Shown: one piece after another, positions 1-4,974 of the stretch
How positions within the stretch are numbered: position 1 is the first letter of the stretch
How the letters are laid out: every line of letters starts with the position of its first letter
NCBI GenBank assembly: GCA_003151315.1
Contig: PLXF01000054.1
Coordinates: 2,631 to 10,441 of the forward strand
DNA from: Parachlamydiales bacterium
GTDB taxonomy: Bacteria > Chlamydiota > Chlamydiia > Chlamydiales > SM23-39
Direction: 5' to 3'
DNA: 7,811 nt
Notes under the pieces: model-generated
The model's input: the letters and a program-made list of their open reading frames with translations, nothing else
Database searches by the model: none
What the model was told of the DNA's origin: nothing
Program-made: the position numbers and the translations under genes

Positions 1-314
1 TTCCGAGTTTGTAGATCTCTGACAATTTTTTCCGATCCTTCTTCCACAATTTTCATATTCGAGAGATGGCGGATCGCTTCCCATTGGGCTAACGTTTTAT
101 CGAGGGGATCGGGTGCTGAGCGGTTTTTCTGCAGTTGGTATAAAAACCAAGCATCGGAGCCCAATGTCTGTTCGGGGATGAGCAGAGTATCGTCGATATC
201 GAGAAGAACTAAAGTATCGCAGTCCACGTGGGAGACGAGATCGCTAAAATGGGGCGCTTCGACGATTTTTCCAAACAGAGATGCGCACGCTACCAACAAA
301 AGAAATGTTTTCAT
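1..314 (-). CDS. HAD-family secreted protein, DUF2608-like (partial, C-terminus beyond window)
   Basis: Only the first 104 codons lie in the window; the reading frame stays open to base 1. Residues 1-15 (MKTFLLLVACASLFG) have one lysine and a hydrophobic core and look like a short signal peptide. A lipobox-like LVAC occurs at residues 7-10, but this is very early for a lipoprotein. Residues 35-45 contain the hydrophobic strand and HAD motif I (LLDIDDT, Asp39 and Asp41), the nucleophile and acid/base pair of HAD phosphatases. It is followed by a GSD-WF motif (residues 52-57), which I recall as typical of DUF2608 proteins of Chlamydiae and Legionella. A phosphatase acting outside the inner membrane is the likely role, with unknown substrate. 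The ATG is fixed by a 4-base ATGA overlap with the stop codon of the OstA-like gene upstream, so the two are probably translationally coupled. Motifs II to IV are outside the window, so activity cannot be judged. Confidence 0.75.
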   Translation of the reverse strand, partial: MKTFLLLVACASLFGKIVEAPHFSDLVSHVDCDTLVLLDIDDTLLIPEQTLGSDAWFLYQLQKNRSAPDPLDKTLAQWEAIRHLSNMKIVEEGSEKIVRDLQTR

Positions 315-1606
315 AAATACACCGAAAAAATTTGTTCAAAATAGTTTTGCTCTTCTAGGTCAAAGGTGAAATGGACATCGCCAATCCCCTGGACCTTTTC
401 TAGGTCGCGCTCAATATGCACTTCAGGCGCGGTGAGACAGAACCCATCTTGCCAAAAGAGCACATTTCTGTGGGAAGAGCCAGTGAGCAGGAGCTGTCGA
501 TCTGTAAGGCTGTAGTAGGCTTTTTCTGCGATGGCATAGGTCTCTTTCCCTTGAAAATTGGAGGAGATGAGGCGCACGTTTCCTTCGACAATTAACTGCC
601 CTTTTTCTGCGTCGACATACGCGCTATCGGTCTCAAGATCTAACGTTTCATTATAAAAATGCAAAGGATGTTGAGGCTTTGCGCGAAAGGTGTTCGCTAC
701 AGGATTGTGAATAATCGGACCCGGGCAGCTTAAATGACCCGAATCGCCGACCTCCATCTCGCTGGGCCCGATTGTGCGAATGTCGATGGGCTGAGTTTTT
801 TCATCATTGAGCACGAGCTCTATCGCGCCCGCATGTAATTGATAGCGCTCTGAGCTTAGAGCGCTAGGATGGGAGGGATCTGTAGAAAAGAGGGTAATTT
901 TCCCCTTTTCATAGACAGCCTCTTCTCCGGTCGCCGCGATCCCTTCTTCGGTTTGAATGGAGACCTTTTCTTGGAAGGTAATTGTTTGAAACTGCTCTAG
1001 AGAAAAAGGGGATTGGGGGATGAGTGTACAAAAGGCTTTTTCCGACCGGATGCTCATCGCCTCTTTCACCCCTTCGCTTTGCGGCAATTCGATCCGGACC
1101 TTTCCCTCTAAATAGAGATGGGAGAGGTTGTTTTTCATTTTAAGCCCTTCAAGCGAGGCTTTTTCGGCAAAAATCTCCCCCATTGGATGATGCAGATGGA
1201 AAGCCCCGATAAAGGAGATGTTTTGCCCATTATATCGCCCCTCATCCGAGGTCAATGTGCAAGAAAAGTCTTCCCCCTCCATAACGCAGGCGAGGGAATG
1301 GAGCGCCTCTTCTGCAGAAAAGTTCCCTTTATTTTGATACAGGGTCAACTCTGAATCTTGACATGTCACACATGTATGGATCCGCCCTGTCGACCCGATG
1401 CTATAGAGATCCTTTTGCACGCCGATCCGGTGTTGAATCGCCGGTTTGCGCTCGAGAGCATGCTTTGTGCGCAAATCGGTGCTTTCAGCGACCAGTTGGG
1501 CTAGATTAAAAGGGTCCTCAGGGCGAGAGCGCAGAACCGTTAGATAAACGGCCACCGTTAGAAAAGTTAAAAGAGAAATAGAGGCTACCCAGGAGCGAAG
1601 GTACAC
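311..1606 (-). CDS. Membrane-anchored OstA/LptA-LptC-like protein (putative LPS transport)
   Basis: A 431-residue protein with one N-terminal membrane segment (about residues 6-25, flanked by Arg4 and Arg26/Arg28), so it is anchored in the inner membrane with a periplasmic body. The body is rich in short beta-strand repeats of OstA type: an LYLEGKVRIEL-like unit near 164-174, an ITFQEKVSIQTEEG unit near 209-222, and the clearest one near 329-347 (AYVDAEKGQLIVEGNVRL). Further strands run to about residue 415. OstA repeats build the jelly-roll of LptA, LptC and the LptD N-terminus, which pass lipopolysaccharide across the periplasm. An anchor plus several OstA units suggests an LptC-like or LptC/LptA-like component, but which one is unclear, so no symbol is given. 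A CVTC motif at 79-82 and other cysteines could form disulfides. The start is GTG (1606-1604); an in-frame stop lies ten codons upstream (1636-1634) with no ATG between, and only a weak GGA precedes it. It overlaps the following HAD gene by 4 bases. Confidence 0.8.
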   Translation of the reverse strand: MYLRSWVASISLLTFLTVAVYLTVLRSRPEDPFNLAQLVAESTDLRTKHALERKPAIQHRIGVQKDLYSIGSTGRIHTCVTCQDSELTLYQNKGNFSAEEALHSLACVMEGEDFSCTLTSDEGRYNGQNISFIGAFHLHHPMGEIFAEKASLEGLKMKNNLSHLYLEGKVRIELPQSEGVKEAMSIRSEKAFCTLIPQSPFSLEQFQTITFQEKVSIQTEEGIAATGEEAVYEKGKITLFSTDPSHPSALSSERYQLHAGAIELVLNDEKTQPIDIRTIGPSEMEVGDSGHLSCPGPIIHNPVANTFRAKPQHPLHFYNETLDLETDSAYVDAEKGQLIVEGNVRLISSNFQGKETYAIAEKAYYSLTDRQLLLTGSSHRNVLFWQDGFCLTAPEVHIERDLEKVQGIGDVHFTFDLEEQNYFEQIFSVYL

Positions 1607-1808
1607 AAATTTCCGGTTTGGTGATCTATCAGCCTACGGTTGAATTCTCTAAATATCAAGCCGTTTCTTGCTTGGCTGAGCCGCTCTTTTGCCTTTTTAT
1701 ACAGCTGGTAATTCAAAAATTTATTGGTTAAATTTTAATTCTGGTTTGAAATGTCATTTCTCTTTTACAATGTTTATACATTTTGCAATTCAAGAATGAG
1801 CGTATTAA
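1607..1808. other. Divergent intergenic spacer between the OstA-like and NUDIX genes
   Basis: This AT-rich 202-base stretch must drive transcription both ways. Toward the OstA-like gene (minus) the best pair I see is TTGATA (1659-1654) and TAGGCT (1636-1631), 17 bases apart; the -35 is good and the -10 is poor. Toward the NUDIX gene (plus) there are only partial matches, such as TTGAAA (1746-1751) followed by TACAAT (1766-1771) with a 14-base gap that is too short, and TATACA at 1775-1780 without a good -35. No hairpin with a stem above 4 bp and no small gene was recognised. Confidence 0.3.
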
Positions 1809-2297
1809 ATGAGTCAAAAACCTGAATTAAGACCGCAAAACCTCCCTCCCGTTTTTGTTAAAAGGAAGGGAACTACTATTATCAGCGCCTATCTTCTGTT
1901 TCGTCAGGAAAATAAAATCTGCCTTCTTTTGCGCCAAAATACAGGATATATGGACGGATCATATGGATTGATTTCGGGTGGTGTAGAAGAGGGGGAATCG
2001 GCTACGGCCGGTATTATTCGAGAAGCCTATGAGGAAGGGGGGCTTATTCTCACCTCTTCGGAGTTATCTGTTGCCCATATTATGCATAGAAAAACCGAAG
2101 AAAATACGCAGTGGATGGACGTTTTTTTTGCCTGCCGTTCTTGGGGAGGCAAGCTCGAAAATAGGGAGCCTCATAAATGTGAGGAACTGGCATTCTTTCC
2201 CATAGATAAATTGCCCCCCAATACAATTCCTTACATTACCTCTGTCATCCATGCGGTTGCGCGAGGAGAGTTTTACTCTGAAGCAGGGTGGGTCTAA
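1809..2297 (+). CDS. NUDIX hydrolase
   Basis: A 162-residue, soluble, single-domain NUDIX protein with no signal peptide. The NUDIX box fits the consensus G-x5-E-x7-R-E-(A)-x-E-E-x-G-L from Gly57 to Leu79. It includes GGVEEGE at 57-63 and REAYEEGG at 71-78, whose Glu75 and Glu76 would bind the catalytic divalent metal ions. The preceding strand with RQNTGYMDGSYGLISGG (42-58) is typical of small MutT-like NUDIX enzymes. They hydrolyse a nucleoside diphosphate linked to another moiety, but the box does not reveal the substrate. The ATG at 1809 has no clear Shine-Dalgarno (only AAGAATGAG upstream). An ATG at 1796 is out of frame. The stop codon TAA abuts the ATG of the histidine phosphatase with no gap, so the two are almost certainly co-translated and may act in one clean-up or salvage step. 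Confidence 0.88.
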   Translation: MSQKPELRPQNLPPVFVKRKGTTIISAYLLFRQENKICLLLRQNTGYMDGSYGLISGGVEEGESATAGIIREAYEEGGLILTSSELSVAHIMHRKTEENTQWMDVFFACRSWGGKLENREPHKCEELAFFPIDKLPPNTIPYITSVIHAVARGEFYSEAGWV

Positions 2298-2837
2298 ATG
2301 ACAGTTAAACAGGAATTTTACTTCGTTCGGCATGGACAGACTGACCACAATATTTCCGAAGGGAATTTAAAAGGAGATCACGCGGCAGATATCGCCTTGA
2401 ATGAAACAGGAAAAAACCAGGCAAAAAATATTGAACCTACGATTGCTTCTTTGCCGATTCGAACTGTTTGTTCAAGTCCGATGAGACGAGCCCAAGAGAC
2501 AAAAGAGATCATTACGGCCAAGCTCCAAGCCACCCATTATGAAGTGGAACACTTGGGCGAGTGTTCTTCTCTCGTATGGAAAGAGATGAGTAAAGCGGGT
2601 ATGTATGCTTCCTTTCCTTTAGAAGGTCCTGCTCGCCTTTTCTTGGAACGAGTCCAGGAGGGGATCAATCGGGCCCTTTCTTTGCCAGGCCCTTTACTTG
2701 TCGTGGCTCATGGAGGTGTTCATTGGGTTCTTTGCGCTCTTCTAGGCATAAAAAACCATAAATGGGCAATAGGCAATTGTGATATTGTCCATTTTTCTGT
2801 AGGAAATAACGAGAAATGGGTAGCCAGAAAACTTTAA
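2298..2837 (+). CDS. Histidine phosphatase (RHG / phosphoglycerate mutase-like) family protein
   Basis: A 179-residue cytoplasmic protein of the two-histidine phosphatase superfamily. It begins with strand FYFVRHGQT (7-15). His12 in the RHG motif is the expected phospho-acceptor and Arg11 binds phosphate. SSPMRRAQET (59-68) supplies the conserved arginine region. Glu88 in HLGECSS is a candidate acid. VVAHGG (135-140) gives the second histidine, His138. The length matches small SixA/CobC/GpmB-like members and not full cofactor-dependent phosphoglycerate mutase, so an unspecific or metabolite phosphatase is more likely than glycolytic mutase. It starts directly after the NUDIX stop codon. A degraded copy of its last ~25 codons lies at 3503-3573 beyond the acetyltransferase, so the gene or its paralogue was duplicated here. 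The stop codon sits in a 10-bp palindrome TTAACGTTAA (2834-2843) without a U tract, which is not a convincing terminator. Confidence 0.87.
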   Translation: MTVKQEFYFVRHGQTDHNISEGNLKGDHAADIALNETGKNQAKNIEPTIASLPIRTVCSSPMRRAQETKEIITAKLQATHYEVEHLGECSSLVWKEMSKAGMYASFPLEGPARLFLERVQEGINRALSLPGPLLVVAHGGVHWVLCALLGIKNHKWAIGNCDIVHFSVGNNEKWVARKL

Positions 2838-2849
2838 CGTTAAGAGAGA

Positions 2850-3485
2850 ATGATGAACATCGGTCCAGACCCAGAATCTATTTATCCCTTGAAAGACCAT
2901 AAAAGCCTTATTTTTCTCAAAAATTTCGTAAAGGCTGGTAATATTACCATCGGAGATTACACCTATTTTGATGATCGTCGCAATGGCCCTGAGAAACGCG
3001 AAGAATACAACGTTTTGTATAATTATGAGTTCACCAAAGTCAAACTCATCATTGGGAAATTCTGTGCGATTGCCGCAGAAACGAAGTTTGTGATGACAGG
3101 TGATCATAAGCTCGATGCTATTAGCACGTATCCTTTTCCTATTTTTCAGCAAGGATGGGAAACCGCTTTCGACCTCCTGGATCTTCCTGCAAAGGGGGAT
3201 ATTATCGTTGGCAATGATGTTTGGTTTGGATATGACTCTCTTATAAAGGGGGGTGTGAAAATTGGGGATGGCGCCATTATTGCTACAAGAGCCGTCGTCG
3301 TGAAAGACGTCCCCCCTTATGCCATAGTCGCGGGCAATCCAGCGAAGGTGGTTAAAATGAGATTTGATGACAAAACCATTGAGCGCCTCCTTCGTATATC
3401 TTGGTGGAATTGGGATATTGAGAAAATCAACCGCCATCTTTCCTTAATCTGCTACTTAGACGTTGATCAATTAGAAAAGGTATAA
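2850..3485 (+). CDS. Vat/CatB-type hexapeptide-repeat O-acetyltransferase
   Basis: A 211-residue protein of the xenobiotic acetyltransferase group (streptogramin A acetyltransferases Vat and type-B chloramphenicol acetyltransferases CatB). It follows the family pattern along its whole length: an N-terminal GPDPESIYPL segment (5-14), KLIIGKFCAIA (65-75) opening the left-handed beta-helix, and an insert with the catalytic His86 in TGDHKLDAISTYPF. After that come GDIIVGNDVWFG (116-127), GVKIGDGAIIA (135-145), VKDVPPYAIVAGNPAKVVKMRF (151-172) and a C-terminal RISWWNWDIEKIN (182-194). Such enzymes are trimers that move acetyl from acetyl-CoA to a hydroxyl group of the drug or an endogenous acceptor. 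Homology does not show which substrate is used here, and chromosomal relatives often have no proven resistance role. ATG codons at 2850 and 2853 are both possible; AAGAGAG at about 2841-2847 is a modest Shine-Dalgarno favouring the second. It follows the phosphatase gene by 12 bases and probably shares its transcript. Confidence 0.87.
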   Translation: MMNIGPDPESIYPLKDHKSLIFLKNFVKAGNITIGDYTYFDDRRNGPEKREEYNVLYNYEFTKVKLIIGKFCAIAAETKFVMTGDHKLDAISTYPFPIFQQGWETAFDLLDLPAKGDIIVGNDVWFGYDSLIKGGVKIGDGAIIATRAVVVKDVPPYAIVAGNPAKVVKMRFDDKTIERLLRISWWNWDIEKINRHLSLICYLDVDQLEKV

Positions 3486-3502
3486 GCTCGTGCGTCGTCA
3501 AG

Positions 3503-3573
3503 TGAGAGATTGGCTGGGATATTGTCCATTTTCTCTTAATAGGAAAAGGAAATGGGCAGCCCGAAAAGTTTTA
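3503..3573 (+). pseudogene. Decayed duplicate of the 3' end of the histidine-phosphatase gene
   Basis: The stretch GATATTGTCCATTTT (3518-3532) repeats exactly the bases at 2781-2795 near the end of the histidine-phosphatase gene. After small gaps, similarity resumes with AGGAAA, AAATGGG, AGCC and GAAAA up to the position of the original stop codon. By eye, well over 40 of roughly 57 alignable positions agree. The protein traces are Asp-Ile-Val-His-Phe (3518-3532) in one frame and Lys-Trp-Ala-Ala-Arg-Lys-Val in another, matching DIVHF and KWVARKL of the intact protein. A frameshift therefore lies between them, and an in-frame TGA (3503-3505) sits just upstream. No 5' part of the gene is present, since the acetyltransferase gene ends at 3485. 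The remnant touches the 3' end of the converging methyltransferase gene, which ends at 3571. Confidence 0.75.
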
Positions 3574-4311
3574 CTCGATCAAGCTGTTCAGTAACTCTGT
3601 TTTTACAAACAGACCCGTGCCTTGCCATGTTGCGCTTCCCCAAACGAGATGGAGGGTAAATCCCATGCTCTCTAAAAATGGCTTCAGCGTTTCATAGAGA
3701 GTCGTTCCCTCTCTAAAACTTCGAAAGTTTAGTTCGGTAATAATGACCTTGGTTGTTTTCAAAATTTCGGGGGCAGTGCTCAAGACATAATATTCAGCGC
3801 CTTCCATATCCAGCCACATGAAATCGATATGATCAATTCCCTGTTTTAAAGCCCAATCATCCAAATTTACGCACGGAAGCGTTAACTTTATGTCGTTATA
3901 GTTTGTTTCTGGCAGTTTCCCATCGGGCAAATAAGAAGAGGCGCCTCCGCAATTTTGGCTATAATAAAATGTGCGGTCTCCCGAAGTTGAAAAAAGCCCG
4001 ATCGGGAATGCGTCCACATTGGAGATATGTTTGCTTTCCAGATTCTGGATAATGCGTTCAAAAAAATGGGGAACCGGCTCAAAGGCAAAAATGCGACCTG
4101 TGGGCCATTTCTGGGCAATAAGAATTGTATCTTCTCCCGAATGGGCGCCCGCCTCTAAAATATAGGGATCGGGGGGTAAAAGCGGCGCTATGATGGCCAG
4201 GTACTCTGCGGTTGTTAATTCATTCAACCCTTTTCCGGTTTCAATGAACTCGTCGCCAACGTCTCCAAAGAGCCGACTGACAAACGTAAAAAGAAAAAAT
4301 AGTACGACCAT
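3571..4311 (-). CDS. FkbM-family SAM-dependent methyltransferase with N-terminal hydrophobic segment
   Basis: With the start chosen here the protein has 246 residues; an upstream ATG at 4353 would add 14 (MTRKLILLNHERLI). I prefer the ATG at 4311-4309 because GAGAGG (4323-4318) lies six bases before it, while the upstream ATG has no Shine-Dalgarno. In the 246-residue numbering, a hydrophobic stretch at 1-16 (MVVLFFLFTFVSRLFG) looks like a signal peptide or anchor. The longer form would add positive charges before it. The methyltransferase fold follows: SAM-binding loop LEAGAHSGEDT at about 52-62, acidic strand end FEPVP (77-81), and the FkbM signature DFMWLDMEGAEYYVL (163-177). FkbM enzymes typically O-methylate sugars, lipids or secondary metabolites in the cytoplasm, so a hydrophobic leader is unusual; membrane association facing the cytoplasm is the simplest reading. 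The gene converges on the acetyltransferase gene and has its own promoter upstream. Confidence 0.82.
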   Translation of the reverse strand: MVVLFFLFTFVSRLFGDVGDEFIETGKGLNELTTAEYLAIIAPLLPPDPYILEAGAHSGEDTILIAQKWPTGRIFAFEPVPHFFERIIQNLESKHISNVDAFPIGLFSTSGDRTFYYSQNCGGASSYLPDGKLPETNYNDIKLTLPCVNLDDWALKQGIDHIDFMWLDMEGAEYYVLSTAPEILKTTKVIITELNFRSFREGTTLYETLKPFLESMGFTLHLVWGSATWQGTGLFVKTELLNSLIE

Positions 4312-4317
4312 AATAAG

Positions 4318-4323
4318 CCTCTC
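4318..4323 (-). promoter_or_regulatory. Ribosome binding site deciding the FkbM start
   Basis: GAGAGG on the minus strand is separated by six bases from the ATG at 4311. No comparable purine-rich site precedes the in-frame ATG at 4353, where the upstream sequence is TTTCTTAAGCG. This favours the shorter 246-residue product. Confidence 0.5.
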
Positions 4324-4389
4324 GTGATTCAAAAGGATGAGTTTTCTAGTCATCGCTTAAGAAAGTCATGCTCAACACTTTGCATGTTT

Positions 4390-4418
4390 ATAATAAATTT
4401 TACCAACACATTTTTCAA
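4390..4418 (-). promoter_or_regulatory. Sigma-70/66-type promoter for the FkbM methyltransferase gene
   Basis: On the minus strand a TTGAAA -35 (4418-4413, one mismatch to TTGACA) and a TATTAT -10 (4395-4390, one mismatch to TATAAT) are exactly 17 bases apart. Transcription would start near 4383, upstream of both candidate ATGs. This gives a leader of about 30 bases to the ATG at 4353 or about 70 bases to the preferred ATG at 4311. It is the best-matching promoter in the window and shows that the methyltransferase need not depend on the upstream minus-strand genes. Confidence 0.6.
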
Positions 4419-4578
4419 CAGGCCCGGAGTAAAATACATCTCATATTTCAAAGTAAATGGAAGACTTTTTAACTGTAACTTATTGATTATTAAGGGGAAG
4501 GCTTTTTCTGGTTGGTGGAATTAGAGAAGTAGAATGATTTTATTTTAATATATAACTTTTTACTTTACTTTAAGTTAA
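4419..4578. other. AT-rich intergenic stretch without recognised genes
   Basis: Between the FkbM promoter and the next plus-strand promoter the DNA becomes strongly AT-rich, above all from about 4530. An 11-bp inverted repeat of low complexity, ATTTTATTTTA (4537-4547) and TAAAATAAAAT (4596-4606), is separated by 48 bases. It may be a chance product of the composition. The plus-strand frame at 4324-4524 is open but overlaps the FkbM promoter and start and shows no family features, so it is not called as a gene. No tRNA or insertion-sequence end was seen. Confidence 0.4.
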
Positions 4579-4587
4579 TGTTAAAAT
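4559..4587 (+). promoter_or_regulatory. Extended -10 promoter candidate upstream of the 43-codon ORF
   Basis: TAAAAT (4582-4587, one mismatch to TATAAT) is preceded by TGT (4579-4581), giving the extended -10 form TGnTAnAAT. A partial -35, TTTACT (4559-4564), lies 17 bases upstream. The start site would be near 4594, about 26 bases before the ATG at 4620. Because the region is so AT-rich, a chance match is a real possibility. Confidence 0.35.
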
Positions 4588-4619
4588 AGTATTGCTAAAA
4601 TAAAATTAATTAGAGTGTT

Positions 4620-4751
4620 ATGACGGGGTTTATTAAAAATTTCGAGCCAATGTCTAGGGAAGTTTTTGTTATTGAAGGGGAGCCGGAACAAACAGAAATT
4701 TCGACTGAATGTCTGGAGGTAGATTTGTGCAACAGTATTTTTAAAATTTAA
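4620..4751 (+). CDS. Small ORF of unknown function (43 aa)
   Basis: A 43-codon frame encodes an acidic peptide (beginning MTGFIKNFEPMSREVF) with two cysteines (Cys31 and Cys37) near the C-terminus and no membrane segment or signal peptide. I do not recognise it. In its favour are an extended -10 promoter candidate at 4579-4587 and an AGAG at 4612-4615, four bases before the ATG. Against it are its shortness and the lack of recognisable homology. It also lies antisense to the place where the missing helix-turn-helix half of the convergent regulator fragment should be. Its stop codon overlaps the 3' end of that fragment by 11 bases. It may be a real small protein or a chance frame in decayed DNA. 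Confidence 0.25.
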   Translation: MTGFIKNFEPMSREVFVIEGEPEQTEISTECLEVDLCNSIFKI

Positions 4752-4947
4752 TATGTAAAATGAATCTGATTTCTTTCCCTGTTAATGGGTAGGGCTTGTG
4801 AATCAATCCTTTGAATACGAATCGTTGTAGCGCGACCATATTGATGTCGAGTACCCACTCTTCGAGCAGCTTTTTCATGGAGCAATCAATGAGTTCAACA
4901 GGGAATCCAAGCTCTTCATAAACGAATGTTTCGTGTGTTTTTTCCAT
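4741..4947 (-). pseudogene. N-terminal fragment of a GFPV...LTG-type (MqsA-antitoxin-like) HTH regulator
   Basis: The 68-residue product carries a run of motifs that I recall from a regulator family abundant in environmental chlamydiae and Legionella and often annotated as MqsA-antitoxin-like. These are YEELGFPVELID (10-21), an SMKKLLEEWVLDIN segment (23-36), LQRFVFKGLIHKPYPLTG (40-57) and KEIRFI (58-63). In that family the helix-turn-helix that contacts DNA follows directly after the RFI motif. Here the frame stops five residues later (LHIKF), so the DNA-binding half is missing. Downstream minus-strand frames are interrupted; one frame, at about 4733-4716, reads AQIYLQ. That weakly resembles the I-x-L segment after the helix-turn-helix and would fit an internal deletion with frameshift, but this is speculative. 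The ATG lies 27 bases after the stop codon of the LRR gene on the same strand. An unknown truncated but functional variant is possible. Confidence 0.55.
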
Positions 4948-4974
4948 GTTATCTTTATTGGTTTTGTTTTAATT

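Noticed and set aside
285..296. LVAC lipobox in the HAD protein leader
   Set aside because: The cysteine is residue 10, leaving a signal peptide far shorter than usual for lipoproteins, so ordinary signal-peptide cleavage is preferred.
1674..1682. GGCTGAGCC mini-hairpin with nearby T-rich sequence as a terminator
   Set aside because: The stem is only 4 bp with a 1-base loop, and no gene ends here; both flanking genes point away.
2834..2843. Palindrome TTAACGTTAA as a terminator after the histidine-phosphatase gene
   Set aside because: It is AT-rich, has no loop and no following T run, and the acetyltransferase gene starts 12 bases after the stop.
2742..3437. 231-codon open frame on the minus strand
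   Set aside because: It is fully antisense to the acetyltransferase gene, whose protein matches a known family along its length; the minus-strand product shows no domain pattern.
3490..3594. 34-codon GTG-started plus-strand frame behind the acetyltransferase gene
   Set aside because: It is better explained as the frameshifted remnant of the phosphatase 3' end, and it runs into the methyltransferase gene on the other strand.
4324..4524. 66-codon plus-strand open frame
   Set aside because: It overlaps the promoter and start region of the FkbM gene, has no ribosome binding site, and its product resembles nothing I know.
4537..4606. 11-bp inverted repeat as insertion-sequence ends
   Set aside because: The arms are made only of A and T in a very AT-rich stretch, only 48 bases lie between them, and there is no transposase or target duplication.
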